Positions 46,213 through 59,265 of a stretch of 64,000 nucleotides of DNA are shown here, one piece after another. The position numbers were made by a program, and so were the translations under genes. Position 1 is the stretch's first letter; each line of letters opens with the position of its first letter. Under the pieces are notes generated by a model, which worked only from the letters and a program-made list of their open reading frames with translations, searched no databases and was not told where the DNA came from. Source of the stretch: Malus domestica (taxonomy: Eukaryota; Streptophyta; Magnoliopsida; Rosales; Rosaceae); assembly GCF_042453785.1 (NCBI RefSeq), contig NC_091661.1, positions 30,681,501 through 30,745,500 of the forward strand, written 5' to 3'.

Positions 46213-47095
46213 GGTTTTTATCACCAATGATCCCTGAAATTGACCAAACTCATCATTTCGGTCCCTCACTTTCAAAATCAATCAATATTGTCCCTGATAT
46301 TCAACACCGCATATCAATTTGGTCATTCCGTTTAGATTCCGTCAACTATTTCTGTTAGTTTGCATGTGAGACCCACAAATCCAATAAAATAATGACACGT
46401 GGATTACACAAAAAAGGGTTTTTATCACAAATGGTCCATGACATTGATCAAACTCCTCATTTTGGTAATTGAGTTTCAAAAATCAATAAATTTGGTCCCT
46501 GACCTTCACTATCGCACATCAATAGAGTCATTCCATTAAAATTTCGTCAATATTTTTTGTTAATGTGCTGATGTGGTCTCATTAGTCCAATCTAAATTCG
46601 ATAAAATCAAATCCAAATTCAATTCAAATTTGATAGGATTATAACCAACAAGAGAGAATGAGAAGTAAGTTCATGGAGGACAAGAGCTTTAGTGGTGTCA
46701 TGGTGCGTTCCCTTTCATATCCATGTTTTAAATCTTAAAAAAAATATTTTTTAATAATTAATCCATGTGACGCCATATGATTGGACCATATTATCACACT
46801 AACAAAAAATATTGACGAAATTGATTTTTGAAACTCAGGGATTAAAATGAGGAGATTGATCAACGTCAGGGACCATTTGTGATAAAAACCTTTCTTTTGC
46901 GTAACCACGTGTCACCATTTTATTGGATTTGTGGGTCATACATGCAAACTAACAGAAATAGTTGACGAAATCTAAATGGAAGGACCAAATTGATGTGCGG
47001 TGGTGAATGTCAGGAACGACATTGATTGATTTTGAAAGTAAGGAACCAAAATGATGAGTTTGGTCAATCTCAGGGATCATTGGTGATAAAACCCC
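46213..47095. mobile_element. Long-inverted-repeat MULE (foldback), non-autonomous
   Basis: An 883-bp element flanked by a perfect 10-bp target duplication AATTTTAAAA (46203-46212 and 47096-47105), in the 9-11 bp range of Mutator-like elements. The arms of about 200 bp are inverted copies: GGTTTTTATCACCAATGATC on the left, and GATCATTGGTGATAAAACC on the right. A second, weaker inverted pair lies inside it (about 46421-46590 with about 46786-46890), so most of the element is one large palindrome. No transposase. Confidence 0.8.
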
Positions 47096-47105
47096 AATTT
47101 TAAAA

Positions 47106-47975
47106 TGGGTCATAAAGTTTCAGTGTTTTTATTTTGCACAATAAGATTTTGAAATTGTATAAATTTCTTCTTTCAATCAGATTGATAGTTTAATCGTTCC
47201 TTAAATTGATGACATGATAAGTGTGGCTGCGTGAGACTCTCATACGAGTTAACGTGTAAGTCACATTTGTACGTTGTTGATAAAACAAAAACTCGTGAGT
47301 TTAATAGAGTATTAAATGTTCAAAGACACAATTAAACTGATACAATTTCAAAATCTAAGAGGATGATGTGAAAAAATTAAAACTTTATGGAACATTGGGA
47401 CTAAAATTGCAATTAGATAGTAGTCGAGGACCCATATTACAATTAGATAGCTCAACAGCGGGTTGCCATCACTAAATTTTCCCGAGAAACAAACGGAAAC
47501 TAGAAAGAAGGAAACTTTTCCGACATCTCAGGCAATACTCAATCCCTACTCGCAGGAAAACCTTAATTTCTTCGACTGGAGTCGGGCTAATGAGAAATGT
47601 GGGAGCCCGAAAGAGGCTTTTGCGCGATCTCAGAGGACTCCGAGCTTATCATTTTATGCTTTTATCAGTGAGAAATTACATTGTGGAGTCTTGGTAAGGG
47701 GCATGTAGCCGAATTCGCAAGATTATTTTTTTCTGTCAGTTCTGTTGTAGCATCTGGGCATCTTATAATGAAGATTGTTTTCACTTTGCATTTTTCTGTG
47801 TACTTTTCGTATAAGGTGCTGTTTGAATACATGCCGATGCTTTGTGTACTTTTTCCGACACCATCACCTCACAAATATATGATGACGATAGTGTCAAAGT
47901 GGACAGTGTTATTACATAGAAGAGAAAAAGATTAGAACTAATTTATTTTCACACAAGGGATGATATCAGGAGAGG

Positions 47976-47979
<4 letters not shown>
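47106..47979. other. Intergenic
   Basis: Includes a less AT-rich patch at 47460-47730 with frames that lack recognised domains (one reads RLLRDLRGLRAYHFMLL). It could be an old gene fragment, but I cannot support one. Confidence 0.35.

Positions 47980-48037
<58 letters not shown>
47980..48037. repeat. (GA)n microsatellite
   Basis: About 29 GA units, interrupted only at its left edge. Confidence 0.9.
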
Positions 48038-48042
<5 letters not shown>

Positions 48043-48124
48043 AACGCAAAATGCAAGAATGCTTTTAATCAACTGATAAAATGTTAACTAATTGATTAAT
48101 CAACAAGGGCACTCATGTTTTTTT

Positions 48125-48571
48125 TGTTGGATTTATCTATTATAAATTGACCTTTAAGTGGTCTACTACATGTAATAGGAATGTAATATTGGAGAATAAT
48201 GTTGATTGTGATTTGATCTCTTAAAGATATCAATCCTATATAAGGTGTCTTATATTGGAAATAGGATTGATGAAATCCTTAATTGAATATGATTATGATA
48301 CTTGACTTGGAGGTTAAGAAAGTAAAGTTTAGGTTTCCTTTATGGATGGAAACCCTAGCTTTTAGCCTATATAAAACACCGGTCCCTATAAGCCCTAGAA
48401 CACACAACATAATGCTTCCAATAGAGCAGTTGTATCCGGCTAGGAGTTTAAAGAAGATCCTGGTGTTGTTGTGCCCCACTACTTTTGTGTTTGATTTCCA
48501 TGGCCGCCGTTGGAATCAGGTCAGTTACTCATTCGTTTGTGTTTTAATTGTATAACCTCATAAGGCTAACA
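48125..48571 (+). repeat. 5' LTR of the Copia-type element
   Basis: 447 bp. TATA-like CTATATAAAAC near 48367. Confidence 0.85.
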
Positions 48572-48573
48572 AT

Positions 48574-48586
48574 TGGTATCAGAGCC
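48574..48586 (+). other. Primer-binding site, initiator Met-tRNA type
   Basis: TGGTATCAGAGCC, two bases after the LTR end. Confidence 0.85.
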
Positions 48587-51500
48587 ACTGGTTATATGAT
48601 TAAAACCTATTAGGTTTGAAGTTTGGTTATATAATATCTTTCTTTTTGGACTGCGGTTTTGATCTTAAATCCTTATTGCATTTGGCAACATCACCATGTT
48701 GGACCTGCTTGAAAACTGCATAGTACGTTTCCGCATATGATTGCATATACTTGACAACACCACCATGTTGTTTCAATCGGTACAATTGATGATTGTTAAT
48801 AAGTTATATAACCATCCGGTTTTAGTCAAGAATTTTAATAATTTTATGGCACGAATGCAAATCGTGGTATCAATCCTTGTATATAAATCATGGTATCATA
48901 ACTATTTTACAATGGAAACCATGGGAGATTTTTCTATTTCAAATATAGTTTAGAGTGATTCCTTTTGACCAGCCATATTAAGCCATCGAAAATAGCTTGC
49001 GTTAGGGACACATCAAGTCACAAGTATAAAGCCGCGAACCAGGCACTGAGAAGAATAACAGTTTTGTTCTATTTCAATCTTCATCCTAGTGTTTTGGTTG
49101 AATTGATTCACCATGTGCCACTGATGATCTCAATTTTTGTAAGCATGCTATATTTGTTATGACCTTACTGAAGAGCTCCCTCCAATTAGCAAGCAGAACG
49201 AAGTCATCTCCCCAAAGCAAAATGGTTTGTTTCATTGACTTTGATTTCCATGATGGTTTATGGTATTTTGGCTGATATATATTTGGGTTGATCCCTGAAG
49301 GCTTAAATTGGTAATAAGATAAAGATATACTTGCATGAGTGATGTGCTAATTATTGTAGAGCATGTACATACATTGAATACGTTGTATCGGTTAAGTATG
49401 TCATGAATATGGATCCAATTTTGGATATATTTTGGCAATACATATCTAAATGGGCATATGCTTATTAAATAAGAAGTAATATTATTTTCCATGAATTGTA
49501 TTCTATATGAATTGCTACGGGTGATACGTTAATGTGACAAGAAACAATTGCATAAGTGCCAGCAATTGTTTGATCAAGCAAGTATACATAATTTTCTAAA
49601 GCCAATTATGTATCTACAGTTCGCATAGCATGTATATGTATTTACATTTGTTCTAACCTTGCATTGGAGAATTTCTTAAGATCCCTCAGTCGAACAAGCC
49701 CAATGAAGAGGTTCGTATTACATCAGTATATGAAATTCTGTTATGATCTTTCCTTTTGGTCTTCATGATAAATTATATAAGGAATGGTTATGTTGGATTA
49801 ATGAAGAGTTATATTGTTCTTGTAAAATCCAACCATGTCGTGACGTCTTTCTGATTATAGGAGACAGAATTAGTCATATCCTATAAATTATCAATACTAT
49901 TGGGATATGTTATGCCTATGATTGTAATAACATAAATTACAGTAGTGTTGCAGGGAAGCATACGCTAAGTTTTATACATGTCAACTATGTACATGTCTGT
50001 TAATGAATTTGATAAAATTCCCATATATGAAAGTAAGTCGTACAGATTTTGGCAACATTCGTTAAGCAAATGGCGTGTACAGTGTTGCTTGTATGGCTAA
50101 TTTGGTTCAAGCATGAGATTACATATTTTCAATATTGCCGTGGGTTTTGGACTATAGTGAATTGTAGTTTTGTTTCCACTAATTTTCAAGAGATGTGAAC
50201 GAACTTTTATAGCATAAGAAATATGCATGACTAATCAATCAGGTTTGTCTACAATTTGCTTTCTTATCTCAATAGTCATTTCAATTATACATGACTAGTT
50301 AACTATGAAAAATTGATGTATAATTTATGGATTGACTGAGAATGACAGAAAGCATCCAGTGACAAGAACAAGGGTATTATACAAATGAATAAGGTTTGTA
50401 GTAATTATGTGACAATTCTCATTTGTATTTTTATCTATTCCTATATGAGAATTTTGGTTGATCATGTGATTATATATATGTTTACAAAGAAGTGGTAAAC
50501 ATATGAAGGCATGAGGTATGTAATCCATTCAAAGTATGTGGCTTAATTGATAAGCATGAATTTTCAAACATGTATTATTGTTTGTGGTTTTTCCTATGCC
50601 TAAAGAATTTAAACAGTGTTTTGATTAGTAATTTTTATATGTCATAAGGGGAGAAGAAAAGAAACTTTTCAAGGCTAATGTAGGGCATATATTGGAAATG
50701 TTTTCTATGAAAGAAAGTAATTTTGGTTGTTCCTTTTATTTAATTTGGTATTTACAACGCTAATGCATGATTTTAATGCTATGTTTAGTACTACGGAAAG
50801 AAATATATAAAAAGGAAAGGAACATTTTAACTTAAGAAAACATTTGAGCAATTTAGCTTTTGAGTAATTGACTCCATAATGATAAGTTTTGATATTCTTG
50901 TGGTGGAATAAAACTTGTTCTATATGTGATTAATCTCTTTCAAGTATGCTGTCAGGTTTTTTTGAGATTAATTTGATGTCAAAGGGAGTCATGAAGGAAT
51001 TAGTGCCATTTGTTGGCAAGACTCAAAGCTCATAATTTTGTCACTTACAGTTAATTAATCCATGTGACTTCTTGTATTGTTTCAGGGCGGAGTTGACCAA
51101 TGCCTTTTCAACTAAGTAAGACGCAACGGCTTAGTTGACGATGAAACTATGTTTTTGAATTACTTCGGTCAACTTTGCATCTTAATTAGAATAAAAGGGA
51201 TAATCTTCTTGCCTATATGTGTGGATTACTTCTTTTAGTTTAATTAAGATGGCATAGTATGAGTTTTATTTCACAGAAGTTGTGAAAACCTTCATCTTGC
51301 CTACAGATGTTGAAGTTTTTCATGAATGAACTTTTATGACATAAAATCTAGTACTAGAAACTAGTTAATTTTCTTGCCTACATGTGTAAATTAATTTAGT
51401 TTCATGAAGTTTATTGGGATAACGTTCCATGCCATTAGTGACAAATATTTCCACAATGAGCCCCATCAAAGGTTGTGGTTTGAAGGCATGGAAATCGGTT

Positions 51501-52792
51501 GCATCATGATGTATTTTGTATCTCTTCTTGAGACTTGTTGATGCAAAATATTGGACCCATGAAGGTTAATCAAGGATTGATAAGGTACGCATTGTTTAAG
51601 TCTTATGCTTGTAAATCTTTTCAATTTGAACTATGATGTCGGTTTAGAGGATGAAATTTGACTACTAAAGTTTCCTTTGGACATCGAAATTGAAATGATA
51701 TGAAATTGAATTTGTTATGGATGCATAAATTCATGATAGAAGCACATAATTGTTTCTGGCAGATTACGTGTCTTGATTTAAATCGGGTGAATGACATGTC
51801 TAATGGTCACCAAATGACCTGAATTTTGGATATGTTTAACATATAAATGTCTAATATGTGTCTTCAAAGTTCCGTAATTTTCTGCCACGTATGTTAATTA
51901 TGGTGAATTTACTTGTAACCCATGCTCGTATAGACAGTTTTTACTGGCAGATTGTGTTGTTTTTTTTGAGACGTGACTTTAGACTACTATTTTGACCTAA
52001 AATGGCTCTGTATTTATATTTTATGAAGATTAGTATGTCTATATTGATCAGTATAAATTTGGTAGCAATCAAGCTTGTAAATTAATTATGATAAATTCTA
52101 AAGTAAGTGTAACTCATTGCTGAAATTCTGTTTGACAACTTTATGTTGGTTGTGATGTCTATTTTATTATGTCTAATATATAAAGAAATTTTCTTTAGGT
52201 ACATCTTTGAAAGAATATATTAACGAGTGTTTTCCCAAGTGGGAGAATTAGTGAACAAAAATTGGGCTTCATACTCATTAACTTATTTGCAAGTATAAAC
52301 TCTGAAAACTTAGTGGGAGTTGTTCTAAAATTTTGAGCACTAAGTGGACTTGCATGAATCTATTAAAGCATTATTCTATCTTCCATGAATTTGTATTACT
52401 TGAATGTCTATAATATGTTTATGTTGCACAAATGGATACTTGGTATATGCGTACATTTTCTATTACTTGCAATCATTTAGATTTCTCAATTGATCATATT
52501 GTTTTGGGGCTCATAAGGACTTAGCGTAAATGTGGACTTATTAATACATATAAGATGGTTGTTGGATGCACGTTTTTTTTGTGTAAACAGCAGTGAATGC
52601 TTTCATGCTTAGTTGTACCTTTCATTGAGGTAATATGCATTCATTGACTAAGTAAGGCTATTCCCAAAGGCATATTTTCAAAAGTATGATTTAAGTATTG
52701 ATTTGCAAATTAAGTAACGATGTTGCAGATCAGTGGGAGTTTGAGTTTCGTGTTAGTAATGCCTTACATTTGCAGATGACCTATAAAGTATG

Positions 52793-53143
52793 TGTTGATG
52801 CACAAAACCTGAGGTCTTGGAACAATGTAAATATGACCGTGAATCTGCATGTAAAGTAAATAACACAAGATGCATCGTGGTTCGCCCCAAGGTTTGAGCT
52901 ACGTCCACAGTATTTGTGAGGGAGAGAGTGTGGGAGCTTTGTTATAGATAGGAGAGGCTTTGAGAGGGGGTGAGGAGCCTTAGGAATTGGCATCCTCTAA
53001 TTGTGAGGGTGAGGGGTCCTTTTATAGAACAATGACTCTTCACTTATTACATATTTTCCCCTTCCTTTATTACATAATTACATTTAAGGCCTCCGAGTAT
53101 TTATACGAGGTCTAAATACGAGGCCCTAAATATGGTATAAATA
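52793..53143 (-). repeat. 3' LTR of family X, copy 2
   Basis: The terminal TATAAACA of the family has become TATAAATA here, a change at the LTR edge. Confidence 0.85.
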
Positions 53144-53364
53144 GTAGTCCCCCAAGTTTTCAGTCAAGAGAGTCTTTTGGCTGGAGACTTGAAATTCAGT
53201 CCATGTGTGGACCGAAATAACTAGATGTCGTCTAGAACTAATACTCGATATGAGGTAGTGTCCCATCTGAAATGATGCTCAACTAGAAGTAGCATATGTT
53301 GCGAGGCTGCTCAGCTTGTGGCTTATGTTGCCTTGGTTGGCTTGGTTTGCGGCGCTTAAAGGTG

Positions 53365-53850
53365 AGGGGGTCCCTTTTATAGACTAAGGGCTCGCTCCTT
53401 AATACATTAACGATGGGTTAGAGTTGATGCTCACGGCGAGACGGTTGCTCAGTAGGCGGCGATGCTCTCTAATAGTGGTAAGGGAGTCCCTTTTATAGAA
53501 CAAGGGCTCGCTCCTCAATACATAAGTGATGGGTTATGAGTGATGCTCGCGGCAAGACGGTTGCTCAGCTAGCGGCGTTGCTCTCTAATAAAGGTGAGGG
53601 GGTCCCTTTTATAGAATAAGGGTTCGCTCCTCCATACATAAGTGATGGGCTAGAAGTGATGCTCTCGGCGAGGGGGTTGCTCAGCTGGCGGCATTGCTCT
53701 CTAATGAAGCTGAGGGAGTCCATTTTATAAAATAAGGGCTTGCTCCTTAATACATGAATAATGGGTGCTCTCTAATGAAAGTGAGGGAGTCCATTTTATA
53801 GAATAAGGGCTCGCTCCTTAATACATAAATAATGTGCTAAGTCCCCCAAG
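53365..53850 (-). repeat. Tandem promoter-like modules, copy 2
   Basis: Five units around GGTCCCTTTTATAGA / GAGTCCATTTTATA with CTCTCTAATGAAG-type ends. Homologous to 18168-18540, with one more unit. Confidence 0.7.
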
Positions 53851-53999
53851 TATTTTTCATGAGGCCCAGTTGAGGCCCAATATATGGTATATAATGTAGT
53901 CCCCCAAGTCTTCGGTCAATAGAGTCTGTTGGCTGGAGACTTCAAATTGAATCCATATATGGGTCGAAGTGGCGGTTGTTCGGATGCGGTATTTGTATA

Positions 54000-54480
54000 C
54001 CCTGCACTGAAGCTTTGTAAGTGAAGCTTTGAAGCTGGAGCTCTGTAAATGAAGCTTTTGAAGCTAGAGCTTTTGTAAATGAAGCTTTTGAAGCTGTTTG
54101 ACATGAGTGATGCTCATGAATGTTTATATATGATTGATATGAGTGATGCTCATGAATGTTTGTGTATGATTGACATGAGTAATGCTCATGTATAATATGA
54201 AGTACTGTGCGTACTTTTGATCACCTAGTTGGTGGCATGAATGGGAGTACAGGTTGTATATTTCATCACCTGGTTGGTGGTAATAGCGGCGGGTTGCTAA
54301 ATAATTTTGGAGTACTGGGTGTACTTTTGGTCACCTGGTTGGTGGTAATAGCGGCGGGTTGCCGAATAATTATGGAGTACTGGGCGTACTTTTGGTCACC
54401 TAGTTGGTGGTAATAGCGGCGGGTTGCCGAATAATTGTGGAGTACTGTGCGTACTTTTGATGACCTGGTTGGTGCTATTT
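54000..54480 (-). repeat. Minisatellites of family X, copy 2
   Basis: Three blocks in the same order as copy 1. The GTACTTTTGxTCACCTGGTT block of about 63 bp is expanded to four or five units here (about 54190-54480) against two in copy 1. Confidence 0.7.
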
Positions 54481-55124
54481 TGGGCTTATGGGCCTTCGCT
54501 CTCCACAACATGCCAGCCCATTTATTTTGGGCTTTGCCCTTTTTTTTAGTTACCTTCTGATGGGGTTTATACATATTACCCTCTAATGGGGTTTATACAG
54601 ATGTCTCCAAAAGATAATAAATTACATCTTACAAAAACAAGAAAAGTAAACCACATCATTCTGGTGGGGTGTTTATTCCTTACTTTTGCTTTTTCTTTTA
54701 CTTTATGTTTTTGCTTTCTCTTTTGCTTTCTCTTTTCCCTTTCGCTTTCCACTACGTCTCTGTCTCTGTCTCTTGGCGAAACTGAAAGGCTAAATCTCCT
54801 TGCTTTTCTTGGACAACCTGGTCGTGCCCATCCACTATCCCCCATCTTTTTTCTTTTTCTACTGTTTGAACACAAGCTGGTGTATTCCAGCTGTAAAAAC
54901 CCATCAAAGTACTTTTCTTTTCTGCTCTTCTGCTTTTTCTTTTCTGCTATTTTGCTTTTGCTTTCGGTGGATCCTTCTATTCCCCGCCAAAGATCTCTCC
55001 GGTGAAATCTCCGGCTTTGTTGCTCAATTGGTAGCAAGCACTGCTGAATAAAAGTTGCTGGAGCAGAGGAAACGCCAGCTGAGCTTACGGGGTGTTGATA
55101 ACAGAAACATTGAAGCATCTCCAA

Positions 55125-55391
55125 TCACTTGAGATGGACTTCGCCGAAGGGCTTGCGGTGGAGCTGGTGAGGGATGCTGTTCTGATGACTCAAAATTCGT
55201 CGCACCGATTCATCGCCGATGACTTCTGATCCTTTCTCAGTCTCAACCGTAACTACGATCCTATCGGGGTCGTGAATCTTATAATACAACAAAACTCTAT
55301 CCTGCAGAACGAAGATGAGCCGGACTTGGTCTGGGCCCACCGGAGTTGGGTGGTGGTGGGTTATTGAGTCGTATAATCCCAGAGAAATCAA
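55125..55391 (-). pseudogene. Captured coding-like fragment, unknown origin
   Basis: An open frame of 88 codons without an ATG start, sense to the element. It contains [20 protein letters not shown] and then [20 protein letters not shown]. The composition is protein-like, but I do not recognise the family. Confidence 0.35.
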
Positions 55392-55671
55392 AACTTAAAG
55401 ATGCACAGACCGTATAATCCCAGCCATGTTTCTCAGTAAATGCCTTTGCAGCTTCTTCACTCTCAAAAGTCAGTCCTGCCTCACCAACATTAGTGTATGG
55501 ATCACCTGTAGATGTCTAGCCCATCAATGGGTTTTCCCACTTTTGAGTCTAAAGAAAATTAATTTTTTCATTTCTCGACTTTCCCAGAACCTTGTTGGGT
55601 CGCGGTTCGAGCATGCGAATAGATTATAACCCATCGTCAGAGATGCTGTTCAGGGATTCCCGATATCATGC

Positions 55672-55962
55672 CTATGTCGGGGACTTTGTCCTCCACCAAT
55701 GCCTTCGCTGACTGCGACGACGCCCATCGCGGCCGTGAAAGAACGTGCGCTCGGGCGATGTTGAAGCCATGTCGTAGAGGTCACGCCATTTTTTTTGTGA
55801 GCGGAAAGCTTCGAGGATCTTCTCAGGTGAAAGCGCAACAATGGGATCATCGTGCTCAGATTTTTTGTAGAGGTCGACGACGATGTTTTTTTGGGTGATG
55901 GAGGTGAGTGCGAATGGATTTTTTGCGGAGGTCGACAACGGCCTCTTGTAATAGTCATCCAT
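55672..55962 (-). pseudogene. Captured ATG-started fragment behind the 5' LTR, unknown origin
   Basis: 96 codons from the ATG at 55962, beginning MDDYYKRPLSTSAKNPFALT with VALSPEKILEAFRSQKKWRD further on. It occupies the place where gag would start. No domain recognised. It is absent from copy 1. Confidence 0.4.
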
Positions 55963-56202
55963 TGTGTTTGTTGGTCAATTGCAGAAAATGGGTTTTGCAA
56001 AACAGAGCAAGAACCCAATTGAAAGATTGGATCTTTTGGATTGTTGGAGAGAGAGAGAGAAAGAGAAGGATGAGAGAGATTTGGATCTTTTTCTGTTTCT
56101 GGGTTTTTTTTATTTTTTATTTTGCAGATTCACGGAGGACGTGAAAAAATGAAAGAGAACCAACACAGCTTTTCGTGTCGTTTCCCATAGACGGCGCCAA
56201 AT

Positions 56203-56552
56203 GTTGATGAACAAAATCGGAGGTCTTAGAACAACGTAAATCTGACTGTGAATCTGCATGTAAAGTAAATAACACAAGATGTATCGTGGTTCGCCCCAAG
56301 GTTTGGGCTACGTCCACAGTATTTGTGAGGGAGAGAGTGTGAGAGCTTTGCTCTAGATAGGAGAGGCTTTGAGAGGGGGTGAGGAGCCTTAGGAATTGGC
56401 CTCCTCTAATTGTGAGGGTGAGGGGTCCTTTTATAGAATAAGGACTCCTCACTTATTACATATTTGCCCTTTCCTTTATTACATAATTACATTTAAGTCC
56501 TCCGAGTATTTATACAAGGTCTAAATACGAGGCCCTAAATATGGTATAAACA
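56203..56552 (-). repeat. 5' LTR of family X, copy 2
   Basis: TATA box CTATAAAAGGACC on the minus strand. Confidence 0.85.
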
Positions 56553-57369
56553 GTATGTATAGAATCCATGTATTCATATTAATCTCCAGTTGGATTCATT
56601 AAGTCACATTTTTCATGTGCTAGTCAATTATTTGATGAAATATATATATATCAGATATCAAGTTGTTATCAAATTGCATATTAAATGGCATGACATGGTT
56701 TGTGCACTACCTCAGTTTTGAGGATTTCCATCTTGCCCGCATGTGTTGGAAATCACTATGAAAGTAACTGATATGGTGCATAGATTAGTGTCAAAACATA
56801 TTAATTCATCTTGCTCACAAGTGTTGAATTAATTTGTTTTATGAAGTTTTTGGGATATTTTACTTGGACATGTGCCTATTTGGTATTTTCAGTTGTGTCT
56901 GTTAGCTACAAATATCGTTTGTATTATTATTGATCTAATGAAAGTGATGCATGATTGTTTTGGAAATGTATTCACACCTGCAGGTTATGGTGGTTTCATT
57001 AGATGAAGGATATCTGCATTGGCAGATTTAAGGCTTTGAAAAAGCATAAAGTGTAACTTGTGAGTTACAATAAGGTGGACCTGAGATGATATAAAATAAG
57101 ACATTTTAGTTAATTTAAAGTTTATTTAAAGTTTCATCTCTTGATCATAATTTGTGTTTCATGTGAATGAGGATCTTAGCATGTGTGATTATGAAGGTTC
57201 TGGGTTGTGTCAATCCTACAACCTTGTTAGTTCCATGTTAAGAAATGCATTTGACAGAAGCTGCATTAAGGACGAGATGTAATCACTGTTACATGGCCAC
57301 TAAAGTGACATTAATCTCCAATCTCAAGTATAAACATTCCTATTACATTTTGTAGACCAAGTGGGAGAA

Positions 57370-57816
57370 TGTTGGATTTATCCAATATAAATCGACCTTT
57401 AAGTGGTCTACTACATGTAATAGGAATGTAATATTGGAGAATAATGTTGATTGTGATTTGATCTCTTAAAGATATCAATCCTATATAAGGTGTCTTATAT
57501 TGGAAATAGGATTGATGGAATCCTTAATTGAATATGATTATGATACTTGACTTGGAGGCTAAGAAAGTAAAGTTTAGGTTTCCTTTATGGATGGAAACCC
57601 TAGCTTTTAGCCTAAATAAAACACTGGACCCTATAAGCCCTAGAACACACAATATAATGCTTCCCATAGAGTAGTTGTATCCGGTTAGGAGTTTAAAGAA
57701 GATCCTGGTGTTGTTGTGCCCTACTACTTTTGTGTTCGATTTCCATAGCCACTGTTGGAATCAGGTCAGTTACTCATTCGTTTGTGTTTTAATTGTATAA
57801 CCTCATAAGGCTAACA
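57370..57816 (+). repeat. 3' LTR of the Copia-type element
   Basis: 447 bp, the same length as the 5' LTR. Confidence 0.85.
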
Positions 57817-57821
57817 TTTTT

Positions 57822-59076
57822 GTGTTTGAGGACATTCTCTTGGAACAGTTTGGAGTTGGGACCTAGGCGCTTAATAAAATGAACAACCTGTACATCTCAC
57901 CGATCGCCATTCACCATCAGCAAACTAATTAAAAAGCGATCATTCAAAGTTTTTTTCTCTTTGTTTTGGACAGAAATTTTTGAACAGAAAACATAGGCCG
58001 GCCGAAGTTGAAATGGCATTCAAGGCTACACCAAACAAGGAATCTCCACATATGCATGCATTGCATGTTTATAGTTTGTCCAATAATATTTTATTTTAAT
58101 TTTGGCATCTATACATTCGTTCTCATCGGCTTGGAATCTAAAGGGGCCTACTGTCAACTTTGTTGCTCAGTTGATCTCCTGTATAATCTATATATACTTA
58201 TTCTTCCAAAACATAAACAGTAATGTTTCATCCAAATTTGAAACCCTAATTGCAAAATGCATGTGAAAAGTGTAATTGTAAGTTTGCTGCAAAGGGGAGA
58301 GAGAGAGAGATGATATTTGTTTTATCTATCCATAAAAGAGAAGAGACGCAGATGAACACATACTGCAGAACTAATAAAATATGATATTAGCTCAAATGAG
58401 AGTGGAGGAAGGGGGAGGTGCACCAAAATTAAGCTCCCAACGGCAATGGGAGCAGAGAGGATGGAGACATGACGCTCCAAAATTAAAATATGGGACACAC
58501 AAAATCTAACATATATTAAAATTCATAAATATAAGCAATCAAAAATCAAGATTTTAAGATACAGGTGCCGCCCCTAATTGAATTATCCGACAGATCCATC
58601 TCAACGTGACCCACAATTCCCAACAACCCCCAGAGATCTCGACCCCTTACCGGCGTGGAACACGACGGATAAAATGGGGGATACTGTAGACAATATATCC
58701 TTAATACTACAACAATTTCATGATGAAATGAGTTCAGTGAGAAAACGAAAGAACATAAATTTGGTTGGATGTATTCATTTGAGATTTTGAAAAGTTTTTA
58801 ATGACTTTCAAGACTTAACAAATCGTGTCTCTCCCCTTGAGATTCTTCACTTTATAATTTTTATAAACTGAATTGTTCAATTTGTTAATCTTCATTTGCA
58901 AATCATTTAATACGGAGATCATTTATGCATCCAAATGTGTATATTGAACAAATATATACAGTGTGAGTATCAAGTAACGTATTCGTGATGAACTGTCCAT
59001 TTATTTGATATATTCGAATTACTAAATGAACTCCGGTTCCAATAAATTTTTTGTACGAATGTTCTTCAAATAAAGA
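57822..59076. other. Intergenic, nothing recognised
   Basis: The frame at 58578-58790 begins with a Pro/Asp-rich stretch but has no known domain. Confidence 0.4.
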
Positions 59077-59084
59077 TTAATAAA

Positions 59085-59257
59085 GGGGTGCAATATCCAC
59101 ACACCCCTTTTACTTCTCACACACCACACACCCTTTTTACTTCTCACACATCTTTCTAATTTTCGGCCATTAGATCAGAAGAATTGAAGAAGATCAAATG
59201 ACAGAAATTAACAGAGGTGTATGAGAAATAAAAGAAAGTGTGTAGAGAACACACCCC
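59085..59257. mobile_element. hAT-type MITE, family B, copy 2
   Basis: 173 bp with a perfect 8-bp target duplication TTAATAAA (59077-59084 and 59258-59265). The ends are GGGGTGCAATATCCACACAC and the inverted AGTGTGTAGAGAACACACCC. Confidence 0.78.
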
Positions 59258-59265
59258 TTAATAAA

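Larger units (their letters stand above)
52793..56552 (-). mobile_element. Non-autonomous LTR retrotransposon with host-like fragments (family X, copy 2), nested
   Basis: A 3,760-bp element with LTRs 52793-53143 and 56203-56552 (about 350 bp, about 21 differences, 6%) and a perfect target duplication GTATG (52788-52792 and 56553-56557). On the minus strand a primer-binding-site-like TGGCGCCGTCTATGGGA follows the 5' LTR (56184-56200), and the same CTTGGGGGACTAC purine tract precedes the 3' LTR. It shares LTR type, promoter modules and minisatellites with copy 1, but the protein-like fragments behind the 5' LTR differ. That is the main evidence that each copy captured different sequence. Confidence 0.88.
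48125..57816 (+). mobile_element. Copia-type LTR element without coding capacity, containing a nested element
   Basis: LTRs of 447 bp (48125-48571 and 57370-57816) start TGTTGGATTTATC and end GGCTAACA, flanked by TTTTT on both sides (48120-48124 and 57817-57821). The primer-binding site TGGTATCAGAGCC (48574-48586) is the complement of initiator Met-tRNA, usual for Copia elements. The purine tract AAGTGGGAGAA precedes the 3' LTR. I count about 17 LTR differences (3.8%). After removal of the nested element the interior is about 5.0 kb, AT-rich, with repeated short passages (CTTGCCTACATGTG-type at about 51210, 51300, 51370, 56735 and 56815) but no gag or pol. It is best described as a large non-autonomous derivative. 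Confidence 0.85.

Noticed and set aside
47463..47708. Possible gene fragment in a less AT-rich patch
   Set aside because: The frame opens with a non-ATG codon and nothing matches a known family.
54576..55124. 182-codon minus-strand frame
   Set aside because: Lys/Arg/Ser-rich translation of simple CT-rich DNA inside the LTR element; not a gene on its own.
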